The notes under the pieces: model-generated
What the model saw: the letters and a program-made list of their open reading frames with translations, nothing else
Told to the model about the DNA's origin: nothing
Database searches by the model: none
Program-made: the position numbers and the translations under genes
NCBI RefSeq assembly: GCF_037392515.1
Contig: NC_090290.1
Coordinates: 34,059,753-34,123,752 of the forward strand
Length of the DNA stretch: 64,000 nt
Direction of reading: 5' to 3'
Source: Haliotis asinina
Lineage: Eukaryota > Mollusca > Gastropoda > Lepetellida > Haliotidae
Shown: positions 23,243 to 36,014 of the stretch, one piece after another
Layout: each line of letters starts with the position of its first letter
How positions within the stretch are numbered: the first letter of the stretch is position 1

Positions 23243-24299
23243 TCCGCGCAAGAACCTTAAAACCGTTCAGTATTTCTTCAACAAACTTGGCTCATAGATA
23301 TGACTGGGATTGAACTCTGTTTATGTACTAAAGTTTGGATTTCCGAATGTTTTCATTTCCTTGCCAGCGAGCTAAACTTTAACTGAAGTTTGTGGTGATG
23401 CCCCATCCGAAGCAGAACTGAATAATAATACAAAATGTTCAATATTCTCCTTCTAGTGTATGTGTTCTCAAGAACCTAGTGACATAATTCAACAGTGCCA
23501 CTATCTCCCAGTATCAACATTACTGAGGCATGTGTTGTATCTCCAACCGTTGAAGCACACAGGCAGTCTGTTGTTGATATAAGCACGCTAATATGTGAAT
23601 TGTTTTCTTCTGTATGCTTTCGTTAAATCAATGAAGAACAATGATGATATTGTCCTACAGATCTGGATATATCTGTGACAAGATCTGGATTATCAAACTG
23701 GATATGCAACTATTCAAATTGATATACTCAAGACATTTGACATATTGATGGTGATGATATTACCATTGCGGGGAATATTGAGGACGTTGTCATTTGTTTT
23801 ATTATGTTATGTCTTAATTCAGGAATAACCATGAGAAAATTCCTAGTTGTGGTAGCAGCATACACGTGTAGCTTTTGAAAAACATGGAAATGGTTATTGA
23901 TGTAATTGTGCGGACATTTCGAACTTCCCATACATTTACTTGTCTGATTTGCCCTGATGGAACTGCTGTCACAGCGTAGAGTGGCTTTGCCCAGCTGAAT
24001 GCACCGACCGAGATAAATTATCGTTATCTCAAATTTGGACACAAACATGTTACCCTCTTTGACTAAATCCATTAAAGCTACGATTCACCTACAAAGTAAT
24101 TGTACTGGTAAGTCTAAAAACACAAGAAGAGTATCATCTCCCTCATCACATGAAATCGATGCTAGACTGACCTCAGGCTTCACATCGAGTAATATTGACG
24201 TGCACAATTTATCAAGGCTGGTCTTGTGGCATAACATCCACAGCACATGCAGGACATGGGACATGATATGGTGTTGCTCAACGTGACGTGTGATTGACT

Positions 24300-24560
24300 A
24301 GATGTTTGTTGGTTAACGTCACACACAGCAATATCCCAGCTATCGGGAGGCGGTCTGAAAATAAGTGAGTCTGGGTCAGACAATCTAGTGATCAACAGGA
24401 TGAGCATCGATCTACGCAATTGGGATAATGTATGTATCAACCAGACTGACAACTCGATTCCGTTTGTTGCCTCTTACTTCAAGCATCGGACGCTTGAATA
24501 CCGTTTCAACCCGGATGTTCACGGGTCGTTGAACAAGTATGCACATATTATGACTTTTCA
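24300..24560 (+). repeat. Ancient SINE family 1 copy, shared with unit 2
   Basis: Diverged but complete-order match to family 1: 'AGCAATATCCCAGCTAT', 'TCTGGGTCAGACAATC', 'GAGCATCGATCTACGCAATT', 'GATTCCGTTTGTTGCCTCTTAC' and 'GATGTTCACGGGTCG'. A matching remnant lies in unit 2 at 44325-44520, so it inserted before the duplication. Frames of about 90-99 codons on both strands run through it and are not genes. Confidence 0.8.
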
Positions 24561-25679
24561 GACCTTCAGCAAAACATGTAACATGTACAGTAATTGCGTT
24601 AATGAACATAAGGTGAAAGAAATAATTCCAGCCCTATCAATCATCGGGTGGTCATGCCACATATATTTAATAAGATGGGTGAATTAAGCTTTTCACTCAC
24701 GAAAGGCATAAAACATCTTTGACATGGACATGCTAGTTGAATAGAGGGTTCGTCGTCATACCTGGCTGAGCGGTCTTATTGCCAACTAGAGTCTGATCTA
24801 TTGTTTTCATCAATTGTTCGTATTTTTTCCAAGTTTTGCACGATGTTACGAACAAACTTGCTTTTCTGGATATCCTATTAGGCCTTTGACATTTGCTTAG
24901 ACATTTCGACATATGCTATTTGCAGTTGTGTAATTTTCAGGGATACAAATTAAAGTAACGGCCTAAAACGTTTTGTTTTATTTCCGACAGTACTTTAGCT
25001 GCACTTTTAGCACACTATTTATTTTAGTGAGTTAGTCAGACATCTAATGAAACATACAGTGTACATGTATCATTACAACTCCGCAGTGAAACGACATGTG
25101 CATTCCCAGATAGAGAGCTCATTCAGAGTTATAAATCTATATTCCACTTTCTAGAGTGTCGCCTTCTTGCTTCAAAACAGAGATCCGCAGAAAGAAGGAT
25201 CCCATGGAGACGTGTTAGCAGGGTCTAACCATCTCCACCTACCGGTGTGAACTTACCGAGATCAGTCACGCAAACAGGTCATCAGTCCATCGCCTGCACT
25301 CACGCAATGTATCGCTAGCTAGCACTACTTCTTTGTTCTTCTTCATCCTTCCTGTTTTGTTGGATCTTTCCTTTAAAATCTCACTTCTATTTTATTCTAA
25401 AGAAATGTCAATAGCAAGGATGCCCAGTAATCGGGACACTAGGGTGAGATTTTCTTTCAGTGGAAGAGTACACACAGTATTCAACCATTATGCACCTCAT
25501 GAACAGTTTGGAGAACTCGTAATGTTACACGAATGGAATGGGAACAGAGTTTACAGTCACACTGGCATAGTATCAGCCATGGCTTGACTAAACTGGTTAT
25601 TCATTGAAAATATGTAGAGATGAATACATTGTAAAACTTTAAGATTCTATCACTATTTAAACCTGTACATCATACGTCT

Positions 25680-25795
25680 AGGTAGCTTTACTGTCCTTTG
25701 TCGACAGATATTTTAAATTGATTACCTAGTTTTCATCGCTGTATAGCTGTGATATTGCCGATGCGATTAAACATTTTAACTCACTCACTGTACAT
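25680..25795 (-). repeat. SINE family 2 fragment
   Basis: Reads 'TTTACTGTCCTTTGTCGACAG' through 'GCTGTGATATTGCCGATGCG' and 'TTAACTCACTCACTG', the reverse complement of the family 2 left half. Confidence 0.75.
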
Positions 25796-25994
25796 AATGA
25801 AAACGTGATATCACCAGCAGCTACAACAGCTAGGCCGAAATATGAGGGGCCATCGGAACGACACGAGTTTTGCGACCTGTGTTGTATCCCTGTGTCGATA
25901 CTTAGATGAACGAATTAATGGTAGATAGGATAGCATCCATTCTCGTCGTAAGATGCGACTTTCAGGTGGTCAAACTCTCTGACATGGTTGCATA

Positions 25995-26095
25995 GATCAA
26001 TACTCATGTTGTTGATCACTGGGTTGTTTCACCAGACTCGATTAGTTTCAGACCGGCATTACATAGTTGTTGTGTAGCGTTAAACAACGAATTAG
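25995..26095 (-). repeat. SINE family 1 fragment
   Basis: Reads 'TACTCATGTTGTTGATCACTGG', 'CACCAGACTCGATTAGTTTCAGACCG' in the reverse orientation of family 1, ending in 'TAGCGTTAAACAACG'. Diverged. Confidence 0.6.
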
Positions 26096-26599
26096 CAAAC
26101 TAAATAATTCGGGTGATATTTGTTGAGTGTATCAAAAGAAAACCTCCAATCCTCCATCGTCAGCATCACCTAAACTATTTCACTAAGCTAAATCTATCGT
26201 CGAGAATACGTAACCAATGTAAAGACGTCACCATCTGTGTCGTGATTGACTATAATCGATGCCAAATTACACATATACACTTAAGCATTATCTGTAGGCA
26301 CGACGAGCTAATGATAGTTTTGCTTGCTGGGATGGAAGTTTATATCCTTGGTAACAGGTAATTACATGAACGTATTTTTTTCAAATGAACTCAGACATTA
26401 TAGGTATAGAAAGTGAGCCGTACAACTCCCAATATTGTGTCAACCCCCTAATAGCTGTTGGTGCGAAGAGTGTCTACGTGTGCGTCCTGACAATGTAGTC
26501 CGTTCTGTGTTTATCTACAGTCTTTTTAGGGTCATAATACAGATTCTCTAATATGAACGCCAAATACTCGAATACTACTGATAAAGATCACTCATCTTG

Positions 26600-26760
26600 G
26601 CTTGGGTGGTTAGACCGGTGTCCTATGAGAACTGGTGATTAGGTTCCTTCGAAAGCGTTTCAAATCCCACATGGCGCTCGACCTAAGCAAAACTAAAATC
26701 TGTACTTTACTGAGGAGGTACAATACCAAATTGTGCGGCTGTATGGTGCTATGTATTTCT
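26600..26760 (+). repeat. tRNA-derived SINE (type B), diverged
   Basis: Matches the SINE head and tail at 41886-42048: a GGTTAGACCGG... A-box-like region, 'CTGGTGATTAGGT', a TTTCAAATCCC B-box-like region, 'ATGGCGCTCGACCTAAG' and 'AAATCTGTACTTTACTGAG'. The internal promoter is decayed. Confidence 0.6.
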
Positions 26761-28013
26761 TAAGGCTATTTCATTATTTTTTTGATAATATGAAAGATCA
26801 CAGAAATACACTTATATAATATATTACTAGCAAATAAGTTTTATTGCACGCATGGACGCACACGCACACTTACACATACAAAAAGATGTGAGATTCACTG
26901 GTTTACTGTAGCATGTTAAGATAATCATATCACCTCACAAACTTGTCTCTAAAAGTTTTAAAAATGAATCATTTAATGCAATTAAATATGAGTAACACTA
27001 TTTAACTACGACACATTGAATAGGGTGACATTTTGTCAGACTCTGTTTTCCGTTCTGATGGCAGCAATTTTGAGGGCTACAAGTTTATGACTTGTTCGGA
27101 GGTAAAAGAATTATAATTGAAAATGGTGTCACAGAGGATATCCAAACACCGCTGACATTAACAAATATTTCCGTCAAGAAGCATACATTCACAGAACCAT
27201 CTCCAAGAGTGGCATTCAAACCTTGGGAGACTTCAACACCTATTCAACCTCGACGAAGAAGAAGACAAATCGAAGCGTAGACCATGACCTTGAGGGGTAG
27301 AAAAAGATGGAGTCTGTATTGCCGTAAACTATCAAACACGAAAATAGACTGTTAACTATGGAAATCCGAGATGATAAACACATTGTGATTGTTGGAGATA
27401 CACCTACCGTAAATCGTTATGCTTGTGGTGCGTATGACTTTAACAACAGGTTATCGCTGTTCCATCACAGTAAAGTGTGTAACAGTGAAATTCTCTCCGG
27501 GGTCTTCTTTTCTGGAAAGTGTCATGGATGACAAGGTCGCATGGCAGAGATTGTCCAGCAAAGTATGAACTTCCACTCGTGCCGTAGAATGTTGGCCACA
27601 CTGCCATCAAGCGACATTTGTTGTTCGCCCACATGATGTCTCGGAGGGATGACTTTTCTTCGTTCTACAGGACTACCAATGGTGCCATTGATATAGTAGT
27701 CTCGAACTTGAATGACCTCAATTTCTGTAATACAAGGACAGGAATATCATAACTGGATTAAACATGGTCTGGAGGATCTAGAATGGAACGATCTGTATGG
27801 AAAATTGAATTAGCCCTGGAATGTCTTGCACAGTGAATGGGTATGTGAGCTCCCTCATGCGTCGGTTTGTTCCTGAATGTTCTGACATTTCAATTGCACA
27901 CAAGCATAATACCTCTGCTATATACCACATCATCCCAATTTATCTTGGCCGCACCACAAGCCACCGACACACAGATGTCTGCCACCGCCTGTTGTCCAAA
28001 GAAACAGGACACT

Positions 28014-28194
28014 GATCGAGTGAGTGAGTGTGGTTTTACACGACCCCTAGCAATATTTCAGCAACACGACGGACGGGAACACCAGGACTGGGTTGCACAG
28101 GTTGTACTCATGTAGGGAAATGAACCCTGATCTTCAGCGTGTCAAGCAGACCCTCTAACCATTAGGCTACCTCAACGCCACAAGGGACACTTGT
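28014..28194 (-). mobile_element. tRNA-derived SINE (type A)
   Basis: On the minus strand it begins with a tRNA-like head. The A box is within TAGCCTAATGGTTAGAGG (near 28165) and the B box within AGGGTTCATTTCCCT (near 28125). The body follows and ends in the shared module TTGCTGAAATATTGCTAGGG...GTGTAAAACCACACTCACTCACTC. Candidate 7-bp target-site duplications GGACACT lie at 28007-28013 and about 28195-28201. It is about 180 bp, probably silent. The plus-strand frame at 27867-28115 overlaps it and is not a gene. Confidence 0.8.
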
Positions 28195-29266
28195 AGCATA
28201 TACCTGTGCGTTTGTCATTTGCACAAGAAGCGTACTAGATATATTTCACAAATATATGGAAGTTTGCACATCATGTCTGCTGATCGTGGGTGACAACTCT
28301 TCTCAATCACGATTCCTTAAATAGAGTAAGTGAGACAACTAGAAATATGAAAGTGCATCTCGCTTCACCATTCTTGTGAAAAACCGATAACTGAAAAGTA
28401 GTCTTCATCCGAACACGTCAATACTACCACGAGGAAAACCTTATTGTAATAGGGAGGACTAGGTTACACAGGCCACATTATTACTGATTGTTAGCTGGTT
28501 TAAAGGTCTCGGGTGTCAGTGAGTAGACGCCGATGATGCAGACATAAGCACAGCTATCAGTGATAAGAGAGGATTTGTTTGAGTTATCTTACGAAATATA
28601 TTGTTCAAGTAATTAGACCAAATGCCTTAACCACACACATGTTATTAAATGGAAAATACGTTTAAATTTAAAATTCTTTGATATTGAAGGTCCTATTTAG
28701 GTTACCATTCACAGAATGTAAAGGCGTGGAACCGTTCTTTATTGTTACCCTTCTTTTACGGTTTCACATGTCCCAAATGTATTGTTGGACACAACATCAT
28801 GAACCCTTTTACTTCATAAAACAAGAGAAAATAAAATCCAAAGCAAAAGACAAAACAAAAATCATACAAACATGAATCGTGCATTGTTTTTCTGTGTACA
28901 TACCTATCTGAATGCTCTTTGTAGTGTTCCTAATATCGAAATACATGTACTTACAGTTTCCCCGAATGACCATTTCAGATATCATCATACACAGTATTGA
29001 CCGAAAAGAGAGGAATGAAGGAATTTTAAACACAGGCAAACTGTAGCGCAAATGGGCTTGTGCAGTGTAGAGAATATGACCAGTCTTCATATATGCGAGT
29101 GAAGCGAGTAAAGGTTGGCAACACACTTCCCTCGCTTCGGTTCAAAACTGAAAATTTCGTGTCAAAATTCAAAGGTACACTCCTCTTTCCTCACTAGGTT
29201 GCGCTCTCAGATTTCCAACCCCATATTTAATAATTACTCACGTGAAATATGTTTTTTGAACATTTA

Positions 29267-29334
29267 AGCGCCACTCGTGGTATTCAGATCGTTCTCCGCC
29301 TGGATGAGCGGTCTGATGTACCACGAGTTGCGCT
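29267..29334 (+). other. 68-nt hairpin-forming inverted repeat
   Basis: Arms AGCGCCACTCGTGGTATTCAG and CTGATGTACCACGAGTTGCGCT pair at about 20 of 22 positions, with a loop of about 24 nt that can pair weakly. It lies just outside the left edge of unit 2 and is not seen at the left edge of unit 1. It could be a small RNA precursor, a foldback repeat or chance. Confidence 0.45.
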
Positions 29335-30272
29335 GAAAATCCCATTTGGCTTATTCATCGACCATGTCGTGTTCAAGGATTCCGTCTTCGGCCATCTATT
29401 GACTTCTATCACCCTCCTCTATAAATATTTCAGGATAATACGTACCCCCCACAACGTAATTGTGTCATCGCTTCTTTGTGAATGCCATTCCTTAGAGTGA
29501 CGTGTGGTCTTCTACTGTATATTGTGCCAAGCGAGCATATCTGGCACCAGACTGACAGGATGCCACCTTTTGTTACTTCCGTTCAGTTCAATAACAAAAT
29601 TACCTTAGCCAGCTTTGCGCCGCGAAAATAAACGTCAATCACTGAAATGTTCATGCGACTTAAAATAAAATTGCTAGGATGGGTCTCAAATGTGTTGAGA
29701 ATGTAATAGTACATGCTGAAATAGTCGAAAGCTTAGTGATAGTTCTAAGAGATTTGGCAATCATCACCATGTGGGAACAAAAGCTTAAGTATCTACTTCA
29801 AAGTAATTCATCAACGCAGTTCTTGCATCTTGTACTTAACGTAACATGTGGTTTCCTTTTTCCGGATAACGTTCTGCATCTTTGACACAAATAATCTTGT
29901 GACTGCGGGTTGATTACAAAGTCTTGTGTTCTGAGTCTTCTTGTGGCATATAATGGTGATTTGTTCCAAATAACTGACCCACGGGATCCTAGAACTACAT
30001 CCATTTCTTTCGTAATGATCCTTTATTGACTAAACCATACATTCCTGGTATGGAATGGTATGTTCTCCAGCACTTGTGTACTGTTCTCTTTGTATTATTT
30101 GTCCAAGGTTTCAAATGTTCGTTTTTCAGTGACTTTAATTTAGTTTTACGCCAAACTCAGCTGTATTTCGGCTACATGGCAGTCAATGTTAGGCCACAGA
30201 TGATACATAAGGCATTTCGTCAGGTACAAAAACGATATTTATATATGGTAGTTAAAACTATTCTATGAAAAC

Positions 30273-30325
30273 AAGACCTTTCGCCGTAATTACACCTGAA
30301 AAGCCATTGAATGGCGAAAGGTCTT
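30273..30325 (+). other. Perfect 13-bp inverted repeat
   Basis: AAGACCTTTCGCC at 30273-30285 and GGCGAAAGGTCTT at 30313-30325, with a 27-bp spacer. Function unknown; it may be the core of a small foldback sequence. Confidence 0.5.
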
Positions 30326-31129
30326 TCAATTGTTAAGGGTTTTTGACACGCACAAAACGTCTAAATAAATCAAACACAATCCTCAAGGATTTGACGTCGT
30401 ATATGTTTATTCTTTAGTTCAGAGTCCAGTCAAGCCTCAACATCACATGAATCGCATAATCCGAATCCAAAGTTATGCCACGCATGTGACAGCTATTGGG
30501 ATCAGGCTCATTACCCTTGAGCTTTCACTTAATGTCCAATCCAAACTACACCTCGTTTGTTATCTTTCTCGTCGGCATATGAAGCATTTCAGTGTTGTCA
30601 CTGTCAAGTATTTTCTGTTTAATTTTAACCATGAGCATTTTCCTTTCTTTCTAGAAGCCGATTTCTTCACGAAGGAATTTCTATGCCGTATGCTAGTTCC
30701 ACTGCGATTTGAGTGTGCATTGATCTGTATATTTTCTAAGTGCACTGGTACCCCGGTGGATAATAATATACACCTAAAACCTGAGTTACTACATGAAACG
30801 TTAGCAATACAAAATACATTTTGGTACGACGTGATGTCAAAACGTAGCGAGTCTAACTATATTTTCAAAGTCCAATGTTTGTAAAAATTCCAATTTATTG
30901 TGAAGGGATCATTAGCAAGGCCATATCCAAAGTTTCACATATGTGGACAATGTGTTTCACGAGATATGAGACATCGTAACACATTGGGGGCTAATATTTG
31001 TGAAATAATTGCAGAAAATGAAAACGATATATCATTTGATATCTCTTGGATAATAGTATGTCCTCAGAAAATATCATGTCACGTCATAAGCAACAGCCAA
31101 AGATTTGGATTGTTTGATTTAGGTTAGAC

Positions 31130-33260
31130 AGGGGCTATTTTTAGTTACACCGCCAATTTGATCTTTCACAAGCATTGTGTCCAGATATTCACAATTCAAT
31201 ACGATATATTGGGTGCTGACACTTATGTGACCATTCCGTATTTAGACTGATTCCTTGGCATCATGCATGAATAGTGAGAAACATTAGAATCAGTTACGTC
31301 CTTATGAGGAATTCATCTAGAAGGGTGGGTAGTGTCTCGAAAACAAGCCCTTTCAGTAAACATGGAGAGGGGAGTCACTTCAACAAGCGATTGTAGTTTC
31401 AAATTATTTTTTTATGCACTTGTTTGCTTTTAGCGGGCATCTACCTACCTGAAACACAAACCATTTCTTGTATATTTTGTTTCCTGACGTTTGTGATGTA
31501 TTTATTTCAGATTTTGCGTTTTTAGGAGTTACCAAGATAAAAAGTCAAACAAAATGGGGATCATGAGGCTGGAACACGGCAATCTAATTTGCGTGAGGTT
31601 GACAGATATTATGTAGAAAAATAAGACATAAAAACAGCATTTACTTCTTTGTCCTGGTAAGGCTCGCTGTATCTCTTTTTTTACATCCCCTGGAATGATT
31701 CAAGTTCTGGAACAATTTCCTCATGACGCACTTACACAAAACGCAAGTTACATGAGACAGCCAATAGGATTGAACTAACTACCAGTACTTACCACTGAAA
31801 CAAAAACGAAAACATACGGAGGAAAATACAAGGAAAAATGCAGGTTTAAAGTTCACTCGAAGTTGAGATCAATAGCAAAACCAAAATGAATCATTCAGGA
31901 AAGTATATGAGTTTCGTGTATCCAAACAAAGGTTTACTCCTCAGCGAAGGGGAACTCATTGCTTTTGGAAGATGAACCCTTAATGCGATGAATATCTTCA
32001 TATGTTCACCCAAGTGAACTGTAAATGCACCAGATGTATTTGACAGTCACTTATTTCGGGAGACGTTTGTTTCCGCATTTTGTCTAAAGTCTTCCATTTA
32101 ACATCTGCACTAGAAATAGTTTAGTTGTAACTAGGAACGCTTATATTACATTGATGTATACTTTCGATTGAATTAGCTCTGCTACAGGCAACACTCAACA
32201 CTCAATTAAATCAAACTGCAGGGCACGTCTCAACGCACAAGAACAGATATTACCATCAAATATATTAATTACTCTTTCAGTACAACGTATTATTATGTAG
32301 ATTGGTATTCTATTATCAAATTGTGAAAAGGTTTCCTAAGCTCTATCTCCAATAACCCCTCTGAACGTTCCGCTTGAGTCAGTATGGCACATATAACTGC
32401 GTTCTGAAAGAAGCTGGCGACTGGCGGACGCTTACAAAACTGCAGTGAAGTTATCGGAACGGGGTGTTGCCAGCCGTGTTGTGCAGTTCAGATGGAACCA
32501 CCGCTGGTTTATTATTGTGCGGTTAGAAAATCTATGTTTAAAGGGACGGTGAAATTTATTACGTCCGCATCTGCTATTTCTAGGTTGTAAGTTTGGCACA
32601 TTTACTACCTTAACGTGTTAACTAATGTGTTGATTTTGTGGTTATTGCTGTGGTCCCGATTTGTTCTGTCCCGCTGTTGTATTAAATTTTGTATCTTGTT
32701 GTAAACATACAATCATTGAATATATTCATAGGATAAGGTCACTTTGAGGGGATTTTTCATGGCAGAAGGACAGAAGTTTTTAATGGTGATATCAGCCTCA
32801 TACCCTATAATACAGTTACAGACTTTGGTAGTTTCGTGAAACAGTGGTCATAATTTGTATTGATATCTTACTTTAAAGACATGCTGTAAAATAGTGCTGT
32901 GTAGTATATAACATGGGGGTTAGGGGATTATAAAACTGACGGCAGACTGGTGGTCCTTTGAAGACATTTTGTAATTGTTGGAAATACAATTCTGTATCGT
33001 TGATATGTGTCACATGCGAAGAAAACATGATTCTCAGTTTCTGTTACTGCGGCATCAGAGAATGAACACAAGTAGTTCGCATCCTCATTAAGACTGTACA
33101 TGTTCACTTTGACGTTGTTATTGGAAATACAAACCTAAGTGCACGGGTCAGATGTTTATAGTTTAGTTGTGTTGTGTAGGACTCTAAGCAATGTTTAAAC
33201 TGTAAATAATGGCTGAGAAAAGTGGAGGTGTTGATTTTGTTGTGCCAAGTTTGGTATGCA
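31130..33260. other. Unit 2 non-coding sequence
   Basis: Aligns in parts with unit 1 8200-9180 (for example 'GCACATATAACTGCG', 'AACTGCAGTGAAG', 'CCACCGCTGGTTTATT'). From about 32760 to the LINE the sequence has no unit 1 match and belongs to the inserted material. No gene recognised. Confidence 0.5.
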
Positions 33261-33269
33261 CTATCCTTC

Positions 33270-34330
33270 AATCATTGTTCGAAAGTATGGTTTGACCAGA
33301 CATGTGAAAACCCATTCCTCAATAGTAACATTCTAACATTGGATGCCCAATTTTTTCTGCTCATGTCATCAATTTTTAGCATTCTGTAGCACTGTAGTGG
33401 ATAACGCTGTTCATTCAGACTGAGTACCTTGACCCAAAACTTGATAACTCGAATCTGTGATAGTACGTAGATGGGATGACGTCCAAGCTCTCCAAATGTT
33501 GCTTTGTTTGAAGCACATTTACCAGTTTTCAGAAACCGTTTGAAATATATAGTATGAACCCTCTCGATTGCATTGGAATATTTATGACCCCATATTTTCG
33601 AACCGTATAGTAGTATGGGTACCACTTTGAATATGGTTCTTGTACTTGAATATGTTAGTTCTTGATGCTTGTTGAACAGTCTGAAAATAGAGAGACAAGT
33701 TTTACTTGCCTGTTGAGCAGGTGCTTCACAGGCCATTTTTCACACGAGCCCAGAAGAAAATATTACGCAGCGATATTTGTAGTAAGTAATCACCGTAACA
33801 GGACTTTTACAAAAGGTCCATTTTTCAGAATATGTCTTAGAATTCCTCCGCTGTGATATTTGTTTTGTTAAAATTCAGCCGTAGTCCCCATTTAATACAG
33901 AATTATCCCAGAATATTTGGGTGACGCTGAATACCTATTACACTGGGAACTAAAAGGACGATATCATCAACAGACATAAATAAAAACAAATCCTGTATAT
34001 CTTGGGTAACAAAATTTCCACTCTTCTTTGATTGGTAGAGGTCTGCTGCAAATTCATTAACAAAAAGAAAGAAAAGGAAGGAGCTGAGAATACACCCTTG
34101 TCTCACTCCACGAGAAGCGTCCAAAGTTTCAGTTCTTGAATCAGTATTCGCTCTTTCACTGGCTTTCACTGATGCGTATCTCTAAGTAACATAGTTATCT
34201 TGCCACTTTGAATCAGAAAGTATAGTTGTTTATCTCTGTCCACAGAGTCAAATGCCTTTTAAAGTCAGTGAAACCGCAGTAGAAACGACTTTTGGGTTTG
34301 CACAAATATTTGGAACACAAAAACTGAAGA
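33270..34330 (-). mobile_element. LINE (non-LTR retrotransposon) reverse transcriptase fragment
   Basis: On the minus strand the RT core is legible: KAFDSVDRDK (about 34225-34255), then ASRGVRQGCILSSFLFFLFV with NEFAADL (about 34030-34125), then the catalytic box as MSVDDIVLLV (about 33952-33980; the usual form is FADD). Downstream is the conserved C-terminal domain ILLYGSKIWGHKYSNAIERV ... FGELGRHPIY ... NWASNVRMLLLRNGFSHVW (33272-33620). Frames are broken between these parts. No endonuclease is present, so it is a 5'-truncated dead copy. Unit 1 lacks it at the matching site (about 9150-9180). The fragment at 36015-36990 is of similar type. Confidence 0.88.
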
Positions 34331-35835
34331 GTGAAGATGTGATGAGTAGTTGAATATTGTGGGCTCCATTTTTTTTAATACATTTGTTATATCATTGTGT
34401 GTCAGCAGGTAAGAGTCGTGAAAGGATTATGGTAGTTTCGGGTAAACCTAAAAAAAGGAAATGTTATCAAGTTAAATTCTGTTCCACTGGTTGTGACTTT
34501 TCTTCCGGTAAATCGCTTATACCTATAATAAAGAAGGCGCTGTCCATCAATATTCATAGGTCTCCATGATTATTTCCAAATGGTTAAAATTGGCTTCTAT
34601 TAGTCTACGGGTAAAATACTAAAGGATTGTGGTTGGACGTTGGGGACAGAGGGAGGTTTTACAATAGGGCTGCAAGGAAACGTACAGTTGGTTGGTACGA
34701 TCGCACAGTAGGACTGCATTGAACTGTACAGGGAGAGAGAGGAATATATCTCACTTTTGTTTGAACAGTTGAAGTTATGGTCGTGTTTCTTTTACTCCAT
34801 TTAGAAAAGTATGCGTGAATGGTTGAAGAGATATTTAATAATATTCTGAAATTGGCTTGAGGATTTGATTCCCTTGGCGTGATAGGGTCCGCTCAAACTT
34901 GTGTGGACCCAAAGCATATATTTTTCATTAGTGAAATCATTTTACTGTCAAGTAAGTTGACTACTTGATGTGCCCCATGGCTTTACGGATTTAGTATCCC
35001 TTTGGTCCTCACACGCATTGCTCTCCTTGAACATCAGTTTACAAATGAATACTGTCCAACTGTCCTACTCATTCAGTGTCTTATCTTTATTACAGTTCAT
35101 TGCCCCTCAATGCAGTTTGACAGTTTGCTTTCAAGGAAACAGTTTTGGTGTCTAATTTATACTAAACAAGCCCATAATAGCATTATTAAATGCAAAGTGG
35201 TGAAACGTGGAAAGGTACTAGTTTTATACTATATCATGGTATGTTTGTCTCTGATCACTGGAAGAAATTCTGATTTCTCAGGTAGTGAGTTCCAAAGGTT
35301 AAGGCAGCAGTAGCTAAAGGCAGGAACAGAGAGTACATTTCGATGATATCGGTGAGAATCACTGGAGATCGGAGTCTTCGCCGAGCTTTGGTAAGAGAGA
35401 TAAGGTCCTTGAGATGAGATTGCAAGTTCTCACTGTAGAGCTAGTCATAGGTGAGAATGAGATTATTGACGTTCATTCGATGATGAAAATTAAGTGAGAT
35501 GGAGAAGAAAAGGGTGATGGTCAAGCAAGTTCGTATAGTTCTGGGACTATCAGACATCAAGGCCACTATGGTTGTTGGTACTTAACATAATCAAAACAAT
35601 TGTTAAAGTATTTTAGCTGTTTTGGAGAAATAAATATACCTAATCCCCTGGTGTGTACTTTCTTTTGAACGTCAGTTTAGTAACACTGAGATTAAAACAG
35701 TGACTGTTCGGCTAAGATGTTCAAACACACAAAGCACCTACTTGTGATTGACAACTGCATCGCACTCTTCGACCTTCAAAGAATCTCACCATGTGTGGGT
35801 CGCTTGTGGGTATTTTATTCTTTATCACATAGTGA

Positions 35836-35945
35836 GTGGGTCAGTTCATATTTAACGTCACATCGGGAATATCTCGGCCATATCGTGACGAAAACAATTT
35901 ATGCAATAAAAAATGAAACCGTTTTGAAGAATAAAACCTTTCGGT
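35836..35945 (+). repeat. SINE family 2 fragment
   Basis: GTGAGTGGGTCAGTTCATAT, 'TTTAACGTCACATCGGGAATAT' and 'CTCGGCCATATCGTGACGA' match the start of family 2. It lies just before the LINE fragment at 36015 and is absent from unit 1. Confidence 0.8.
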
Positions 35946-36014
35946 GATGGACAGTAAAAGCACTAAGGTATCACAGATATGGAAAACTAAAACATTTTAA
36001 TTAAAGCATAATCA

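Larger units (their letters stand above)
6650..24600 (+). repeat. Segmental duplication unit 1
   Basis: Colinear, diverged homology with 29400-44570 on the same strand. Matched anchors include 6811-6960 with 29601-29740 ('TGCTGAAATAGT(G/C)GAAA'), 7580-7760 with 30440-30620, 8700-8850 with 32385-32520, 9180-9250 with 34377-34460, 9870-9930 with 34770-34830, 10311-10380 with 35200-35260, 13200-15540 with 37150-39390 (receptor locus), 19340-19430 with 40050-40140, 20800-20860 with 40745-40805, 21700-22070 with 42210-42580, and 23400-24560 with 42900-44530. Length differences come from insertions and deletions in either copy. Apart from the receptor, no gene is recognised. The limits are by eye. 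Confidence 0.85.
24600..29400. other. Spacer between the two duplication units
   Basis: No convincing host gene. It contains the SINE fragments listed separately (25680, 25995, 26600, 28014). Short frames (25333-25587, 26113-26361, 27092-27280, 27440-27634, 29249-29500) have no recognisable domain. Block X, expected here if the array were simple, is not seen. Confidence 0.5.

Noticed and set aside
27092-27660. Possible transposon-derived or host coding fragment
   Set aside because: Short frames on both strands suggested coding character, but none matches a family I can name.
28100-28190. tRNA gene on the minus strand
   Set aside because: A- and B-box-like motifs are present, but there is no complete cloverleaf and the sequence continues into a SINE tail with target-site duplications.
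30447-30884. 145-codon open frame as a gene
   Set aside because: The homologous unit 1 sequence (about 7585-8000) is not open in that frame, and no domain or signal peptide is recognisable.
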